DNA of 64,000 nucleotides from Varanus komodoensis (GCF_004798865.1 NW_025335440.1:2606243-2670242); one strand, 5' to 3'; shown: positions 10,256 through 21,390, counted from the stretch's first letter. Made by a program: numbers and translations. The notes: a model not told the origin generated them from the letters alone.

Positions 10256-13200
10256 GACATTATGATGCCACCACTGCCCGACGGACGGACGGCGGCCACC
10301 GCGGGACCGGGGGACGCTGCTGGCCTGCGAGCCCTCCATCTTCGCCGGTGAGTTCTCCGTGGGCCCCACCCTTGCCCCCCTCCTCTACCAGCATGAGTGG
10401 CAGCTGCACCGGATTGGGGACAGGGCACAGGGAGGGGCCACCGGCTTAACTCGCCGGCCGCAGCCCAAGGCCAACGGCGATGGTCTAAGGGTGTCGTTGC
10501 CATTTGGGGCCATTCGGGGCCGTGCAGGGCTGGGCTGCCCAGGAACTCTGTGCATGTGGGCGTGTGTGTGTGTTTTGTAATGGAAGGATTGGAGGGTTTT
10601 AATTGTATTTTATTGGATTGATTTTTAATGACTCCACATCTGGTTGCTTCCATGGGGTTGCCTGGGATGCTCATGGGCGCTACCATTGGGGTGGTGTTGG
10701 GCAACGGTTGATACGGCATTGGGGGTTAATGTGTCAGCGTAGAAGCAGGAGGGACAGATGGTTGACACCTGTTCCCCCTTCTGGTTATTCCCCCAGCCAG
10801 AAGGTTCCAGGTATGCTTATCAACCGCCCCTCAGGCCTGACAGTGCTGCTGCTTAATGTCAGGTCGGTCCATAACAAAACATCCACAACGACTTAATTGT
10901 GGATGAGTGGGTTGACCTGACTTGCATTACAGAGACCTGGGCGGGGAGGGGGGATGTATCCCTCTCTCAATTGTGCCCACCTGGGTATCTGGTCCAGCAC
11001 CAGCCACGTCCGGAGGGGAGGGGGGTCGCTTTAATTTACCGAGCTTCTGTTCTCCTTGTGGGGCTTCCTGTTCTCTCGAGACCAGGTCTAGAGTGCTTAT
11101 ACCTGGTGTTGGGCAACCGAAATAGATTGGGGATTCTGCTGGTGTACCATGCACCCTTCTGCCCATCAGACTCCCTGCTGACGGAGATCATCTCAGACCT
11201 TGTGTTGAAGACCCCCAGGATGTTGGTCCTGGGGGACTTCAATCTCCATGCCAAGACTGTTCTGACGGGGGAGGCTCAGGACTTCATGGCCTCCATGACG
11301 GCCATGGGGCTGTCTCAACATGTCACTGGCCCAACCCATGAACATGGTCACACACTGGACCTGGTTTTCTTGACAAGGCAGGAAGAGGGTGATCTGAGGG
11401 TGAGGAATTTGCATCTGACTCCCTTGTCATTGTCAGATCACTTCCTCGTGAGGTTTGAGCTTGGAGCCAGCCTTTCGCTCTGTAAGGGTGCAAACCCTAA
11501 TATGACGAACCATCCTTGGAGCCAGAGGGACCCGAATGGATTCCTGAAGGCTCTGGGGGATTTCCCAGTTGATAAAGCTGGCACTCCTGTTGATGCTCTG
11601 GTTGAACTGTGGAATGGGGAAATGGCCAGAGCTAGTGACACGATCACTTCTAAGCGTCCTCTCCTGCCTGGCAGAGCCCGTTCATCCCCATGGTACACAT
11701 CTGAATTACGGGCGATGAAGCGGGTTGGGAGACGTCTAAAGCGTAGGTGGAGGAAATCACGGGATGAATCTGACCAAACATGCCTACGAGCCCACTATCG
11801 AGCCTATGCTGTGACAAAGAGGGCGGCGAAGAAGAAATTCTTCTCTACTTCCATTGCCTCCTCACAGTGCCGTCCAGTGGAGCTCTTTCGAGTGGTACAT
11901 GGGCTGATACACCCTGGCCCTAAGATAGATCCCGTACCACCTTCGATGGCCTGCTGTGACAACTTTGCCCAGCACTTTAAGGAGAAAATCACTCAGATTC
12001 ATCATGAGCTGGGCTCCACAAGTAAATCAGATCCTTTAGGGGAGATGCCAATGACTCCGTCTGGTCAGATATTAATGGATGAATTTCAGTTATTGCGACC
12101 TGATGATGTGGACAAAGTGCTTGGACAAGTACGTTCCACCACCTGCTTACTTGACCCTTGCCCTTCTTGGCTGCTGTCCAAAGTCAAGCACAGGATTGGT
12201 GCCTGGATCCAGGAGGTTATCAACACCTCTCTGAGGGATGGCCAGGTGCACGCACCTTTAAAGGAGGCAGTAATCAGGCCTGTCCTGAAGAAGGCATTCC
12301 CGGATCCAGAGATAGCCACCAATTATAGACCAGTGGCCAACATCCCATTTTTGGGCAAGGTGTTGGAACGGGTGGTGGCAGGACAACTCCAAGCACTCTT
12401 GGATGAAACTGATTATCTGGACGCATTTCAGTCCGGTTTCAGACCCAGGCATGGTACTGAATCTGCCTTGGTCACCCTGTACAATGACCTGCGCAGGGAT
12501 AGAGACAGGGGGAGTGCGTCCCTGTTGGTCCTCCTGGACCTCTCAGCGGCTTCTGATACCATCGACCATGGTATCCTTCTGGATAGGCTTGCGGGATTGG
12601 GGGTCGGAGGCACTGCTTTGCAGTGGTTCTGCTCCTATCTCAATGGCCGATTCCAGAAGGTGGTGCTGGGGGACTATGGCTCTGCGCCATGGCAGTTATG
12701 CCATGGAGTTCCGCAGGGAACCATTTTGTCCCCCTTGCTATTCAACATCTACATGAAACCTCTGGGAGAGGTCATTAGGAGGTGTGGGCTGTGGAATCAT
12801 CAGTACGCTGATGATACCCAGCTCTACCTCTCGTTTTCAACCAATCCAGGTGAGGCAGTGGCTGTGCTGAACCGGTGCCTGGCCAAGGTAATGGGCTGGA
12901 TGAGGGCCAATAAACTGAAGCTCAATCCAGACAAGATGGAGGTCCTGTTGGTAGGCGATTCAGGCTTCGGGGTAGGGGACCTGGACCTTGTCCTGAATGG
13001 GGTTGCACTCCCTTTTAGGGACAAGGTTCGCAGCTTGGGAGTGCTCCTCGACCCAGAGTTGTTGTTAGAAGCTCAGGTGACAGTGGTGGAGAGGAGCGCT
13101 TTCCTTCAGCTTCGACTGATCCGTCAGCTGCGCCCCTACCTGGAGAACGACTGCCTGGTGACAGTGACACACGCGTTGGTGACTTCCCGACTAGACTTCT

Positions 13201-13800
13201 GTAATGTGCTCTACATGTGGCTGCCCTTGAAGACGGTCCGGATACTTCAATTGGTTCAAAATAGAGCTGCCAGGCTGCTGACAGGGACTGGGCGTTATGT
13301 TCACATGACTCCAGTCGTCTGTCAGCTTCACTGGCTCCCCACTGAAGTCCAGGACCAATTCAAGGTGTTGGTTATGACCTATAAAGCCCTTAATGGCTTG
13401 GGTCCTGGTTACCTAAAGGAACACCTTCTTCCATATTTGCCCTCCCACCCGCTGAGATCAATAGCAGAGGCCCTCCTCTGGGAACCCACCGGGAAAAATA
13501 TTAGGAGGCAAAGTACCCGGAGGAGGGCCTTCTCTGTGATGGCGCCCTGCCTATGGAATGTGCTCCCCAGAGAGGCCCACCTGGCGCCGTCATTATATGT
13601 TTTTCAGCGCCAGATTAAGACCTTTTTATTTCAGCAATATTTTAATAAGTTTTAATATCATGACCTATATGTTTTTATTGCAGCCAGTGAGGGCCGATAA
13701 TTTTATTTATGTTATATTTTATTGTATTTTATCTATGTGAGCCATCCTGAGGCTTTTACAACAGGATGGCATATAAATACTTTAAATAAATAAATAAATA
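10256..13800 (+). mobile_element. L2 LINE, near full length (about 3.5 kb)
   Basis: A long L2-clade (CR1 superfamily) retrotransposon inserted into a CR1. It begins with a CpG-rich 5' region (GACGGACGGACGG near 10279), expected for an internal promoter, runs through endonuclease and reverse transcriptase, and ends in a 3' hairpin-like segment (GTGAGCCATCCTGAGGC at 13738; GGATGGCATATAAAT at 13764) followed by an (AAATAA)n-type tail at 13782-13800. The flanking CR1 halves rejoin with at most a few bases of overlap, so the insertion borders are well defined, though I find no convincing long target-site duplication. It is the youngest-looking L2 of the six or more in the window. Confidence 0.88.
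10899..13655 (+). CDS. L2 ORF2 protein: AP-endonuclease plus reverse transcriptase
   Basis: An open frame of 918 codons encoding a non-LTR retrotransposon polyprotein. Residues 1-190 are most of an APE-type endonuclease: ITETW with the catalytic Glu, VLGDFNLH (about residue 110), and a C-terminal SDHFLVRFE. Residues about 440-740 are the reverse transcriptase: NYRPVANIPFLGKVLERVV, LVLLDLSAASDTIDHGILL, HGVPQGTILSPLLFNIYM and the catalytic QYADDTQLYL (YADD at 12804-12815). The C-terminus has LHWLP and APCLWNVLPREAHLAP blocks typical of L2. The usual Phe in 'SAAFDT' is Ser. The endonuclease start, LTVLLLNVRSVHNKT, lies in another frame ending at 10896, so one frameshift near 10880-10900 separates it; the given start (GTG) is just the frame edge. 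Probably unable to move on its own, but otherwise strikingly intact. Confidence 0.85.
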   Translation: MDEWVDLTCITETWAGRGDVSLSQLCPPGYLVQHQPRPEGRGVALIYRASVLLVGLPVLSRPGLECLYLVLGNRNRLGILLVYHAPFCPSDSLLTEIISDLVLKTPRMLVLGDFNLHAKTVLTGEAQDFMASMTAMGLSQHVTGPTHEHGHTLDLVFLTRQEEGDLRVRNLHLTPLSLSDHFLVRFELGASLSLCKGANPNMTNHPWSQRDPNGFLKALGDFPVDKAGTPVDALVELWNGEMARASDTITSKRPLLPGRARSSPWYTSELRAMKRVGRRLKRRWRKSRDESDQTCLRAHYRAYAVTKRAAKKKFFSTSIASSQCRPVELFRVVHGLIHPGPKIDPVPPSMACCDNFAQHFKEKITQIHHELGSTSKSDPLGEMPMTPSGQILMDEFQLLRPDDVDKVLGQVRSTTCLLDPCPSWLLSKVKHRIGAWIQEVINTSLRDGQVHAPLKEAVIRPVLKKAFPDPEIATNYRPVANIPFLGKVLERVVAGQLQALLDETDYLDAFQSGFRPRHGTESALVTLYNDLRRDRDRGSASLLVLLDLSAASDTIDHGILLDRLAGLGVGGTALQWFCSYLNGRFQKVVLGDYGSAPWQLCHGVPQGTILSPLLFNIYMKPLGEVIRRCGLWNHQYADDTQLYLSFSTNPGEAVAVLNRCLAKVMGWMRANKLKLNPDKMEVLLVGDSGFGVGDLDLVLNGVALPFRDKVRSLGVLLDPELLLEAQVTVVERSAFLQLRLIRQLRPYLENDCLVTVTHALVTSRLDFCNVLYMWLPLKTVRILQLVQNRAARLLTGTGRYVHMTPVVCQLHWLPTEVQDQFKVLVMTYKALNGLGPGYLKEHLLPYLPSHPLRSIAEALLWEPTGKNIRRQSTRRRAFSVMAPCLWNVLPREAHLAPSLYVFQRQIKTFLFQQYFNKF

Positions 13801-13860
13801 ATTGAGTTGGAAAAAGTACAGAGAAGAGCAACGAAATTATCAGGGGACTGGAGCAGGTAC
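13801..13860 (+). mobile_element. Host CR1 LINE, segment 4
   Basis: The host CR1 continues with ATTGAGTTGGAAAAAGTACA and GAAGAGCAACGAAATTATCA, the standard CR1 sequence that follows the word interrupted at 10255. Homology fades near 13860. Confidence 0.75.
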
Positions 13861-15969
13861 AAATTAAGTAGCACCAAATGGCTACTTAATCTTGCTCATG
13901 TGCCCACTGGAAGTAAGAGCTTTTTTTCCAGTTGTCCGAGGTACAAAAGCTGAAAGCCACTGATCAGCCTAGCCTCCCAGAGACTATTTCAGCCTCCCTG
14001 AAGTCATCCAACCTAGTTGCATTGCCACAACTATCGGGCCCACACGCCTTAAGTGATTTACATGTTGTAGTAAGACACCCTTCCTTTAGTCTGTCTTGCA
14101 TCAGCTGGTCATCGATCACATTTGTGCAACAGATACTTCAGTGTTAGAGGAGAAGGTACATGTCCTCAAATGTATGCAGATGCCGGTCATTCCTGCAGGA
14201 TGGCACTGAGCTGTACTCTTGTTGTCTCTTGGGTGCGTTGCTCCTTCTTCCCTCCACCAGTATATTTACTTCTGCTTTTAACTATCTGCAGTTTGTTGCC
14301 TTGTGCTAACTATGGTTAGCTGCAATGATGGTCTACTTGATCAAAGGGGACCATCCTCTTCAAAAGGAGGTTTAGAACACTGGCTTGTTCGGAGAAGCCC
14401 TCTCGATTGCACCTGCATGCTCAGGAGCCCCTGAACTTTGAGGGTTATTAATGGCCAGTACAGAGCAGAAAGAATAGCAGAGGCAGGCCCAGACTCCCTC
14501 TGCCTTCTCTGCATTCAGACAGCAAATTTTAACCATGTAGCTGAGGAGCTTCAGAGAGGAAAAAACGGAAGAAGAAAGTCCATCTTCTGCTGCATCTTTC
14601 CATTCCCACTAGGCCGCCGCTGTGAACAAAATTCCTTCATTATGATATTGTTCCCTGTCAGCCTCAGCTGCTTCTTCCTGATTGGTCCTCAGAGCTTCTG
14701 AGACAGGTTCTCCATCATCCCCCTCTTGATTGTACCCCACCTCTTTGGCACCTCATGGACCACCCAGCTCACAAAAATTTCTTACACTGAAATAAAACAA
14801 TGGCTAAAATTCTTTCTTTTTCCCTCTGTGCATTTACTGTCTCCCTATTTCAGGAAGTAAACAGGGTGATGCGCACTGTGTGCCAATAGGAACAGCCAAT
14901 AGGATCAAAGCAAGTGATAACACACCTGTTGCCAGGATGCTATCGGGAGAGAGTTCCATCACCTAACGTCCTCTTCTTGTGCCAGTCTTTCCACAGGACT
15001 CTATGGTTTTTTTGTTTTTGTTTTTTTCAGCCACAAATGGAGCTGCTAGGTCTAGGTGTTATAACAGACCATCAAAGTAAGCAGAAACCATGCAACAAAT
15101 AATTGTATCTTGTGGTTTGTGGGCCTGAAACAAGGTGTGGTGTTGCTATTCCATGACTGGGCCCAGTCCCACAACAAGCCCACAATGGTAAAAATTCATG
15201 ATTGCTTGTCATGAAGTGAAATCCATAACTCATAACACTTTTGTCATCTTGATTGTTTTCGTTAAGCAAATACAAGACATGCAAAGTATGACTTGCTTGA
15301 AAAAGGCAAGTGTGAATGTTGAGTTAAATGGACAGAAAATACTGGAGAAATGCAATTATGCTAAGTACCATGTTCTTGCTGTCTCATCAGCACATAATAC
15401 ATTGGCATTAATTAATATTAAAATGAATCTAATGTCAATGCCTTGAAAGAGGGGAAGGTTCATTTGTGGCTGCTTTTCTAAATCATATGCTTATGTACAC
15501 ATTTCTTAATGTATGTCATTTGGAGAACAGAGACTACAGGAAAATTAAGACTTCTCATTAGGAGGAATTCCAACCAAAATGTACCAGGGACAGAAATGGT
15601 GAGAAGGAAGAATAAATATTGACTTCACCCATGCCCTGTGAAGACATCAGATCCACACTTTGTGATTGACTCCAGCCAAGCGTTGGTGAAGAGGAGGTCA
15701 CAGTCCACTGAAGCTGGGTTGCAGGAGGAGACCAATTTCCAAGGTACCACTTGCCGGTTGCTAGGATTCCAAAAAAGAGTGTGGAACTAGATCCAGCAGG
15801 ACCTCCCTTGTTTGGGGGATTACACATACTTTTCCCCCCATGAAATGTTGTTTTACTTACAATAAAGTTAACAAAATAAAAGCAGTGAAAAGCAGAATAT
15901 ATGCAATACTGAATTAAGACCATGGAAGAAAAAAAGGCACTAACTGTATCCTCATGTATTGATCTGCAA
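13861..15969. other. Gene-free intron sequence
   Basis: No exon or clear repeat is recognised. ORFs are below 90 codons and carry no domain motif. The 161-codon minus frame at 15558-16043 partly overlaps the L1 remnant and does not look like a host exon. Confidence 0.45.
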
Positions 15970-16273
15970 GGCGTTGGAGCAGGTAGATCCATCTCTAGTT
16001 TTGGTATGTCTAGGGTCTTACCATGCCTGCTATCACAACCCACTTGAATGAATCTATAAAATGAGTAAGCAACTCATGTTACAAAGATTTATAAATTTCT
16101 GCTGGAAACCCATCAAGACCAGGAAATGTCTTGAGTACTTTGTAGGGTTGTTTATAACAGGGACTACTTCTTAGGAGATGAACCTTAAAAAAACTGATCT
16201 ACATTCTGATGTAATTATTGGAGAAGACACAGAATCCAGAAAAAATGTTCATTTGGTTGAGGTATGGCTATTG
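15970..16273 (-). mobile_element. L1-clade LINE fossil, RT start (part A)
   Basis: On the minus strand, 16090-16130 reads as FPGLDGFPAEIYK, the L1/Tx1 signature at the start of reverse transcriptase (family form 'SPGPDGFPAEFYK'), followed by a decayed continuation to about 15970. The element is cut at 16273 by a BovB insertion and continues beyond 19463. Old, with several stops and shifts. Confidence 0.65.
16264..16273 (+). repeat. Target-site duplication, left copy
   Basis: ATGGCTATTG directly precedes the BovB 5' end. The identical ten bases follow its 3' end at 19464-19473, marking the exact insertion. Confidence 0.85.
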
Positions 16274-19200
16274 CTCCTTCATGGATCACTGCCTTGTCAT
16301 GGTGAAGGGGCTTGTGTAGCAAAATGAAGCTATGAGCTATGCCATGCAGGGTCACCCAAGACGGAGAGGTCATAGCAGAGAGCTCTGACGAAACGTGATC
16401 CACTGGAGAAGGAAATGGCAACCCACTCCAGTATCTTTGCCATGAAAACCCCATGGACAGTATCAAAAGGCAAAAAGATTTCGATCCAATATGCTACTGG
16501 GGAAGAGCAGAGGGCTAGTACTAGTAGCGCCAGAAAGAATGAAGCGACTGGGTCAAAGCCAAAAGGACACTCAGTTGCAGATGTAACTGGTGGTAAAAGG
16601 AGAGTCCGATGCTGCAAAGGTCTAAACTCCATAGGAACCTGGAATGTAAGATCCATGAATCAAGGCAAGCTGGACATGGTCAGACAAGAGATGACAAGAC
16701 TGAACATCGACATCTGAGGAATCAGTGAACTAAAATGAACAGGAATGGGTGAATGTAATTCAGATGACCATCAGGTATACTACTGCGGGCAAGAATCCCT
16801 CAGAAGAAATGGAATAGCCTTCATAGTCAACATAAGAGTAGGAAAAGCAGTACTGGGATACAATCTCCAAAATGACAGAATGATCTCAGTTCGAATCCAA
16901 GGAAAACCATTCAACATCACAATAGTCCAAGTCTATGCCCCAACCACTGGCACTGAAGAGGCTGAAGTTGACCAGTTCTGTGAAGGCCTACAACACCTTC
17001 TAGAATCAACACCCAAAAATGATGCATTCCATTCATGGGGGATTGGAATGCGAAAGTAGGGAACCAAAAGATAACCGGAATAACAGGCAAGTTTGGCCTT
17101 GGAGTACAAAATGATTTAGGGCACAGGCTGGTAGAATTTTGTCAAGACAATACGATGGTCATAGCAAACACTCTTTTCCAACATCCCAAGAGACGACTCT
17201 ACACATGGACATCACCAGACGGTCAACACAGAAATCAGACTGACTATGTGCTCTGCAGTCAAAGATGGAGAAGCTCTATACAGTCAGCAAAAACTAGACC
17301 AGGAGCTGACTGTGGCTCAGATCATGAGTTTCTGCTTGCAAAATTTAGGCTTAAGTTGAAGAAAGTAGGGAAAAGCACTAGGTCACTCAGGTATGACCTG
17401 AATCATATCCGTGATGAATATACAGTAGAGGTGACAAATAGATTTAAGGAATTAGATCTGATAGACAGAGTGCCTGAAGAACTATGGACGGAGGTTCACA
17501 ACATTGTACAAGAGGCAGCAACTAAAACCATCCCAAAGAAAAAGAAATGCAAGAAAGCAAAATGGCTGTCTGAGGAAGCTTTACAAATAGCTGAGGAAAG
17601 AAGGGAAGCAAAAGGCAAGGGAGAAAGAGAAAGATACACCCAATTGAATGCCAAATTCCAGAGAATAGCTAGAACAGATAAGAATGTCTTCTTAAATGAA
17701 CAGTGCAAAGAAATAGAAGAAAACAATAGAATAGGGAGGACCAGAGATCTCTTCAAGAAAATTGGAGATATGAAGGGAACATTTCATGCAAAGATGGACA
17801 TGATAAAGGACCAAAATGGCAGGGACCTAACAGAGGCAGAAGAGATTAAGAAGAGGTGGCAAGATTACACAGAAGAACTATACAAGAAAGAGCTTAACGT
17901 CCCTGACAAGCACGATGGGGTGGTCACTGACCTCGAGTCAGACATCCTGGAATGTGAAGTCAAATGGGCCTTAGGAAGTCTGAGCAACAACAAAGCTAGT
18001 GGAGGCGACAGTATTCCAGCTGAGCTATTCAAAACCCTAAAAGACGATGCAGTAAAAGTGCTACACTCAATATGCCAGCAAATTTGGAAAACTCAACAGT
18101 GGCCACAGGATTAGAAAAGGTCAGTTTACATTCCGATCCCAAAGAAGGGCAATGCCAAAGAATGTTCAAACTTCCACACCATTGCACTCATTTGACATGC
18201 TAGCAAAGTGATGCTCAAAATCCTACAAGCGAGGCTCCAGCAGTATGTGGACTGAGAACTACCAGAAGTACAGGCAGGATTTCGAAGAGGCAGAGGAAGT
18301 AGAGACCAAATTGCCAACATACGCTGGGTCATGGAGAAAGCTAGGGAGTGCCAGAAAAACATCTACTTCTGCTTCATTGACTATGCTAAAGCCTTTAATT
18401 GTGTGGATCACAACCAATCGTGGCAAGTTCTTAAAGAGATGGGAGTACCAGACCATCTTATTTGTTTCTTGAGAAACCTATATGCGGGTCAAGAAGCAAC
18501 AGTGAGAACTGGACATGGAACCACTGATTGGTTCAACACTGGGAAAGGAGTTTGGCAAGGCTGTATACTGTCGCCCTGCCTATTTAACTTATATGCAGAG
18601 CACATCATGAGAAAGGCGGGGCTAGATGAATCACCAGTTGGAATTAAGATTGCTGGGAGAAATATCAACAACCTTAGATATGCAGATGATACCACTCTCA
18701 TGGGAGAAAGTGAAGAGGAACTAAAGAGCCTCTTGATGCGGGTGAAGGAGGAGAGTGCAAAAGTTGGCTTGAAACTCAACACTAAGAAAACTAAGATCAT
18801 GGCATCCGGTCCTCTCACTTCCTGGCAAATAGATGGGGAAGAATAGATGGGGAGGTAGTGACAGATTTTATTTTCCTGGGCTCCAAGATCACCACAGACA
18901 GGGACTGCAACCAAGAAATTAAAAGATGCTTGCTCCTGGGGAGGAAAGCTATGGCAAATCAAGATAGCATACTAAAAAGCAGAGACATCACCCTGCCAAC
19001 AAAAGTGTGTACAGCCAAGGCTATGGTTTTCCCAGTTGCAGTGTATGGCTGTGAGAGTTGGACCATAAGGAAGGCTGAGCATCAAAGAATTGAGGCCTTT
19101 GAACTGTGGTGCTGGAGGAGACTCCTGCGAGTTCCCTGGACCGCAAGGTGATCAAACCGGTCAGTCCTAGAGGAGATCAACCCTGACTGCTCTTTAGAAG

Positions 19201-19463
19201 GCCAGATCCTGAAGATGAAACTCAAATACTTTGGCCACCTAATGAGAAGGAAGGACTCCCTGGAGAAGAGCCTAATGCTGGGAACAATAGATGGCAAAAG
19301 AAGAAGGGGACGGCAGAGGATGAGGTGGCTGGATGGAGTCACTGAGGCAGTTGGTGTGAGCTTAGGTGGACTCCGGGAGATGGTGGAGGACAGGAAGGCC
19401 TGAAGGAGTGTTGTCCATGGGGTTGCGATGGGTCAGACACGACTTCACGACTAACACCAACAA
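16274..19463 (+). mobile_element. BovB (RTE clade) LINE, near full length
   Basis: A 3.19-kb BovB element bounded by a perfect 10-bp duplication. The endonuclease region starts with GTWNVRSMNQGKLDMV (about 16640) and continues QVYAPTTGTEEAEVDQF and, after one frameshift near 17030, MGDWNAKVGN and GADCGSDHEFLLAKF. The reverse transcriptase has IYFCFIDYAKAFNCVDH, GVWQGCILSPCLFNLYAEHI and NNLRYADDTTLM (YADD about 18679). The C-terminus has CWRRLLRVPWTAR and YFGHLMRRKDSLEKSLMLG; the 3' end is GACTTCACGACTAACACCAA. Disruptions seen: TGA at 16715 and 16736 (both at Trp positions of the family), the 17030 frameshift, TAG at 18112, TGA at 18193, TGA near 18253 (from CGA) and frame changes near 18845 and 19150. 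It is dead but recent enough to align over its whole length to the ruminant form. Confidence 0.95.
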
Positions 19464-19473
19464 ATGGCTATTG
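19464..19473 (+). repeat. Target-site duplication, right copy
   Basis: ATGGCTATTG, identical to 16264-16273, lies right behind the BovB tail. Confidence 0.85.
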
Positions 19474-19705
19474 AGATCTATGTAAGTCCTGATAGTATTT
19501 TGAGAATGCAGAAGAAAACTCATCTTTTCTGGAAGTACGTGTGCTTGGTGGGTTCTGGATGGTCATGACACAGGTGCTTTAGTTTGAGCACCTCTCCATT
19601 CCTATGCCAGAATTCTGTCTTGTATTTTAATTCCTTTCGAAGTATAGCTTTTTTATTATATAGAAGCATTTTCAACGTATTCAATTTGTATCATACTGCT
19701 GTCAG

Positions 19706-19733
19706 TTGTGTGTGTGTGTGTGTGTGTGTGTGT

Positions 19734-19793
<60 letters not shown>
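19706..19793 (+). repeat. Compound microsatellite (TG)n(GA)n
   Basis: About 29 bp of TG directly followed by about 58 bp of GA, inside the L1 fossil. The same compound type occurs at 43472-43568. Confidence 0.98.
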
Positions 19794-19796
<3 letters not shown>

Positions 19797-20710
19797 GGTT
19801 TCCATATGCTTTTGTTCCAAGTCTTACAATCCAGCTGAATGCTCTGAGAACATCTGAATCTTCATTATTTTCATTCATGACAAAGCTAATAAAACCACTC
19901 TCTAGCCATAGATTAAATGCATCCAGAACTACTAGAGGAGAGATTTCAGGATGAGAATCCTCAGAAAAATACTGGAATATTTCTTTAAAATTTTATTCTG
20001 CTGGAGAAGCAGATTCCATCTCCATATGGAAGTATGATCTACTGGGTACAAAGAGTGCAAGGTAGCCAAGATCCATGCATGACCACAGGAGGTGACTGCA
20101 CTCGTGAACTTCTTGGGAATTCCTTGCAAAATCATGTAAATGGAGGAATCACATCTATGCTACAGTAAGATGCTTTTACAGAATGAATAATCTCTTGCAC
20201 TGGAATAAACTCTGTGGCAGGAATCCACTAGGTCTGTATGAGGTGCAAGATATCTTAGGCTATGACGATCTCCAGTGTGTGACTGGGTGCCCAGTTCCAC
20301 CTTGCCTTTAGCATTTCCTCGCAGCCTTGAGCTGACAGTAGCTTAGCAGAGCTGTCATGGGCAGGATATTTCAGAGAGTGTTCACTAATAGGGTTGCCAC
20401 AAGTCAATGATAACTTGGTAGCATTAGACAATTACAGGATAGCATTAAAGCCACCACTGAGTATAAGATGCTCAGATGCTGCCTCTATAAGAAGTAATCT
20501 CTCAAAGAACTGGATTTGACACATACTTGGGAACATGAATGTTTTCAATGTTAGAATGTAATAAGCCCTTGAGAACAATGAAGTGGCCCTCAACATCCAA
20601 CAGGAAGCACTGGGACTGAAAATGAAGCAAGGCTGCAAATATTACAGCCACTCCACATTTCCTTGACATCCCAAAGGCAATAAATTCTTCTCAAAACCAA
20701 GGATCCTTAG

Positions 20711-20936
20711 TTGTTATGGCTGTGAAATTTGGACCACAAGGAAGGCTGAGCACCCAAGGATTGAGGCCTTTGAGTTGTGGTGCTGGAGGAGACTCCTGCG
20801 AGTCCCTTGGACTGCAAGGTGATCAAACCGGTCAGTCCTAGAGGAGATCAACCCTGACTGCTCTTTAGAAGGCCAGATCCTGAAGATGAAACTCAAATAC
20901 TCTGGCCACCTAATGAGAAGGAAGGACTCCCAGCAT
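20711..20936 (+). mobile_element. BovB 3' fragment, left of the gap
   Basis: A 5'-truncated BovB starting at the GTTATGGCTGTGAAATTTGG word and carrying CWRRLLRVPWTAR-coding sequence. It runs into the N block. Its last 153 readable BovB bases (20779-20931) recur identically after the gap, so this part and 21037-21390 are probably one element. Confidence 0.85.
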
Positions 20937-21036
20937 NNNNNNNNNNNNNNNNNNNNNNNNNNNNNNNNNNNNNNNNNNNNNNNNNNNNNNNNNNNNNNNN
21001 NNNNNNNNNNNNNNNNNNNNNNNNNNNNNNNNNNNN
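20937..21036. other. Assembly gap (100 N)
   Basis: Exactly 100 undetermined bases, the conventional length for a gap of unknown size. It is flanked by an identical 153-bp BovB segment on both sides (20779-20931 and 21037-21189). Confidence 1.
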
Positions 21037-21390
21037 GGTGCTGGAGGAGACTCCTGCGAGTCCCTTGGACTGCAAGGTGATCAAACCGGTCAGTCCTAGA
21101 GGAGATCAACCCTGACTGCTCTTTAGAAGGCCAGATCCTGAAGATGAAACTCAAATACTCTGGCCACCTAATGAGAAGGAAGGACTCCCTGGAGAAGAGC
21201 CTAATGCTGGGAACAATAGATGGCAAAAGAAGAAGGGGACGGCAGAGGATGAGGTGGCTGGATGGAGTCACTGAAGCAGTCGGCATGAGCTTGAGTGGAC
21301 TCCGGGAGATGGTGGAGGACAGGGGGGCCTGGAGGAGTGTTGTCCATGGGGTTGCGATGGGTCAGACATGACTTTGCTAAACAACAACAA
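21037..21390 (+). mobile_element. BovB 3' end, right of the gap
   Basis: The segment continues through YSGHLMRRKDSLEKSLMLG and RGRQRMRWLDGVTEAVG coding sequence to the 3' end GACTTTGCTAAACAACAACAA (about 21370-21390). It is inserted in, or at the edge of, the L1 fossil. The repeated 153 bp suggest that the true element is a single copy of about 420 bp. Confidence 0.9.

Larger units (their letters stand above)
19464..20710 (-). mobile_element. L1-clade LINE fossil, endonuclease to pre-RT (part B)
   Basis: This is the 5'-ward continuation of the L1 at 15970-16273. On the minus strand, 19870-19990 gives EIFQYFSEDSHPEISPLVV followed by LDAFNLWLESGFISF, resembling the L1 'WDALKAYLRGxIISY' block; 20430-20500 gives QFFERLLLIEAASEHL and LILSGGFNAIL, matching the endonuclease 'LILGGDFNAVL' (catalytic Asp replaced by Gly); 20590-20690 gives CGVAVIFAALLHF and CFLLDVEGHFIVLKGLL, matching 'RGVAILF...DxxGRFIIV'. 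Order and strand are those of one inverted L1. Frames are broken repeatedly. Confidence 0.7.

Noticed and set aside
10262-10340. CpG-rich block as a CpG-island promoter of a host gene
   Set aside because: It is the 5' end of the L2 element and directly precedes its ORF.
17496-18962. Minus-strand ORFs inside BovB (for example 157 codons at 18489-18962)
   Set aside because: Shadows of the plus-strand LINE coding sequence; the same shadow recurs at 39538-40383.
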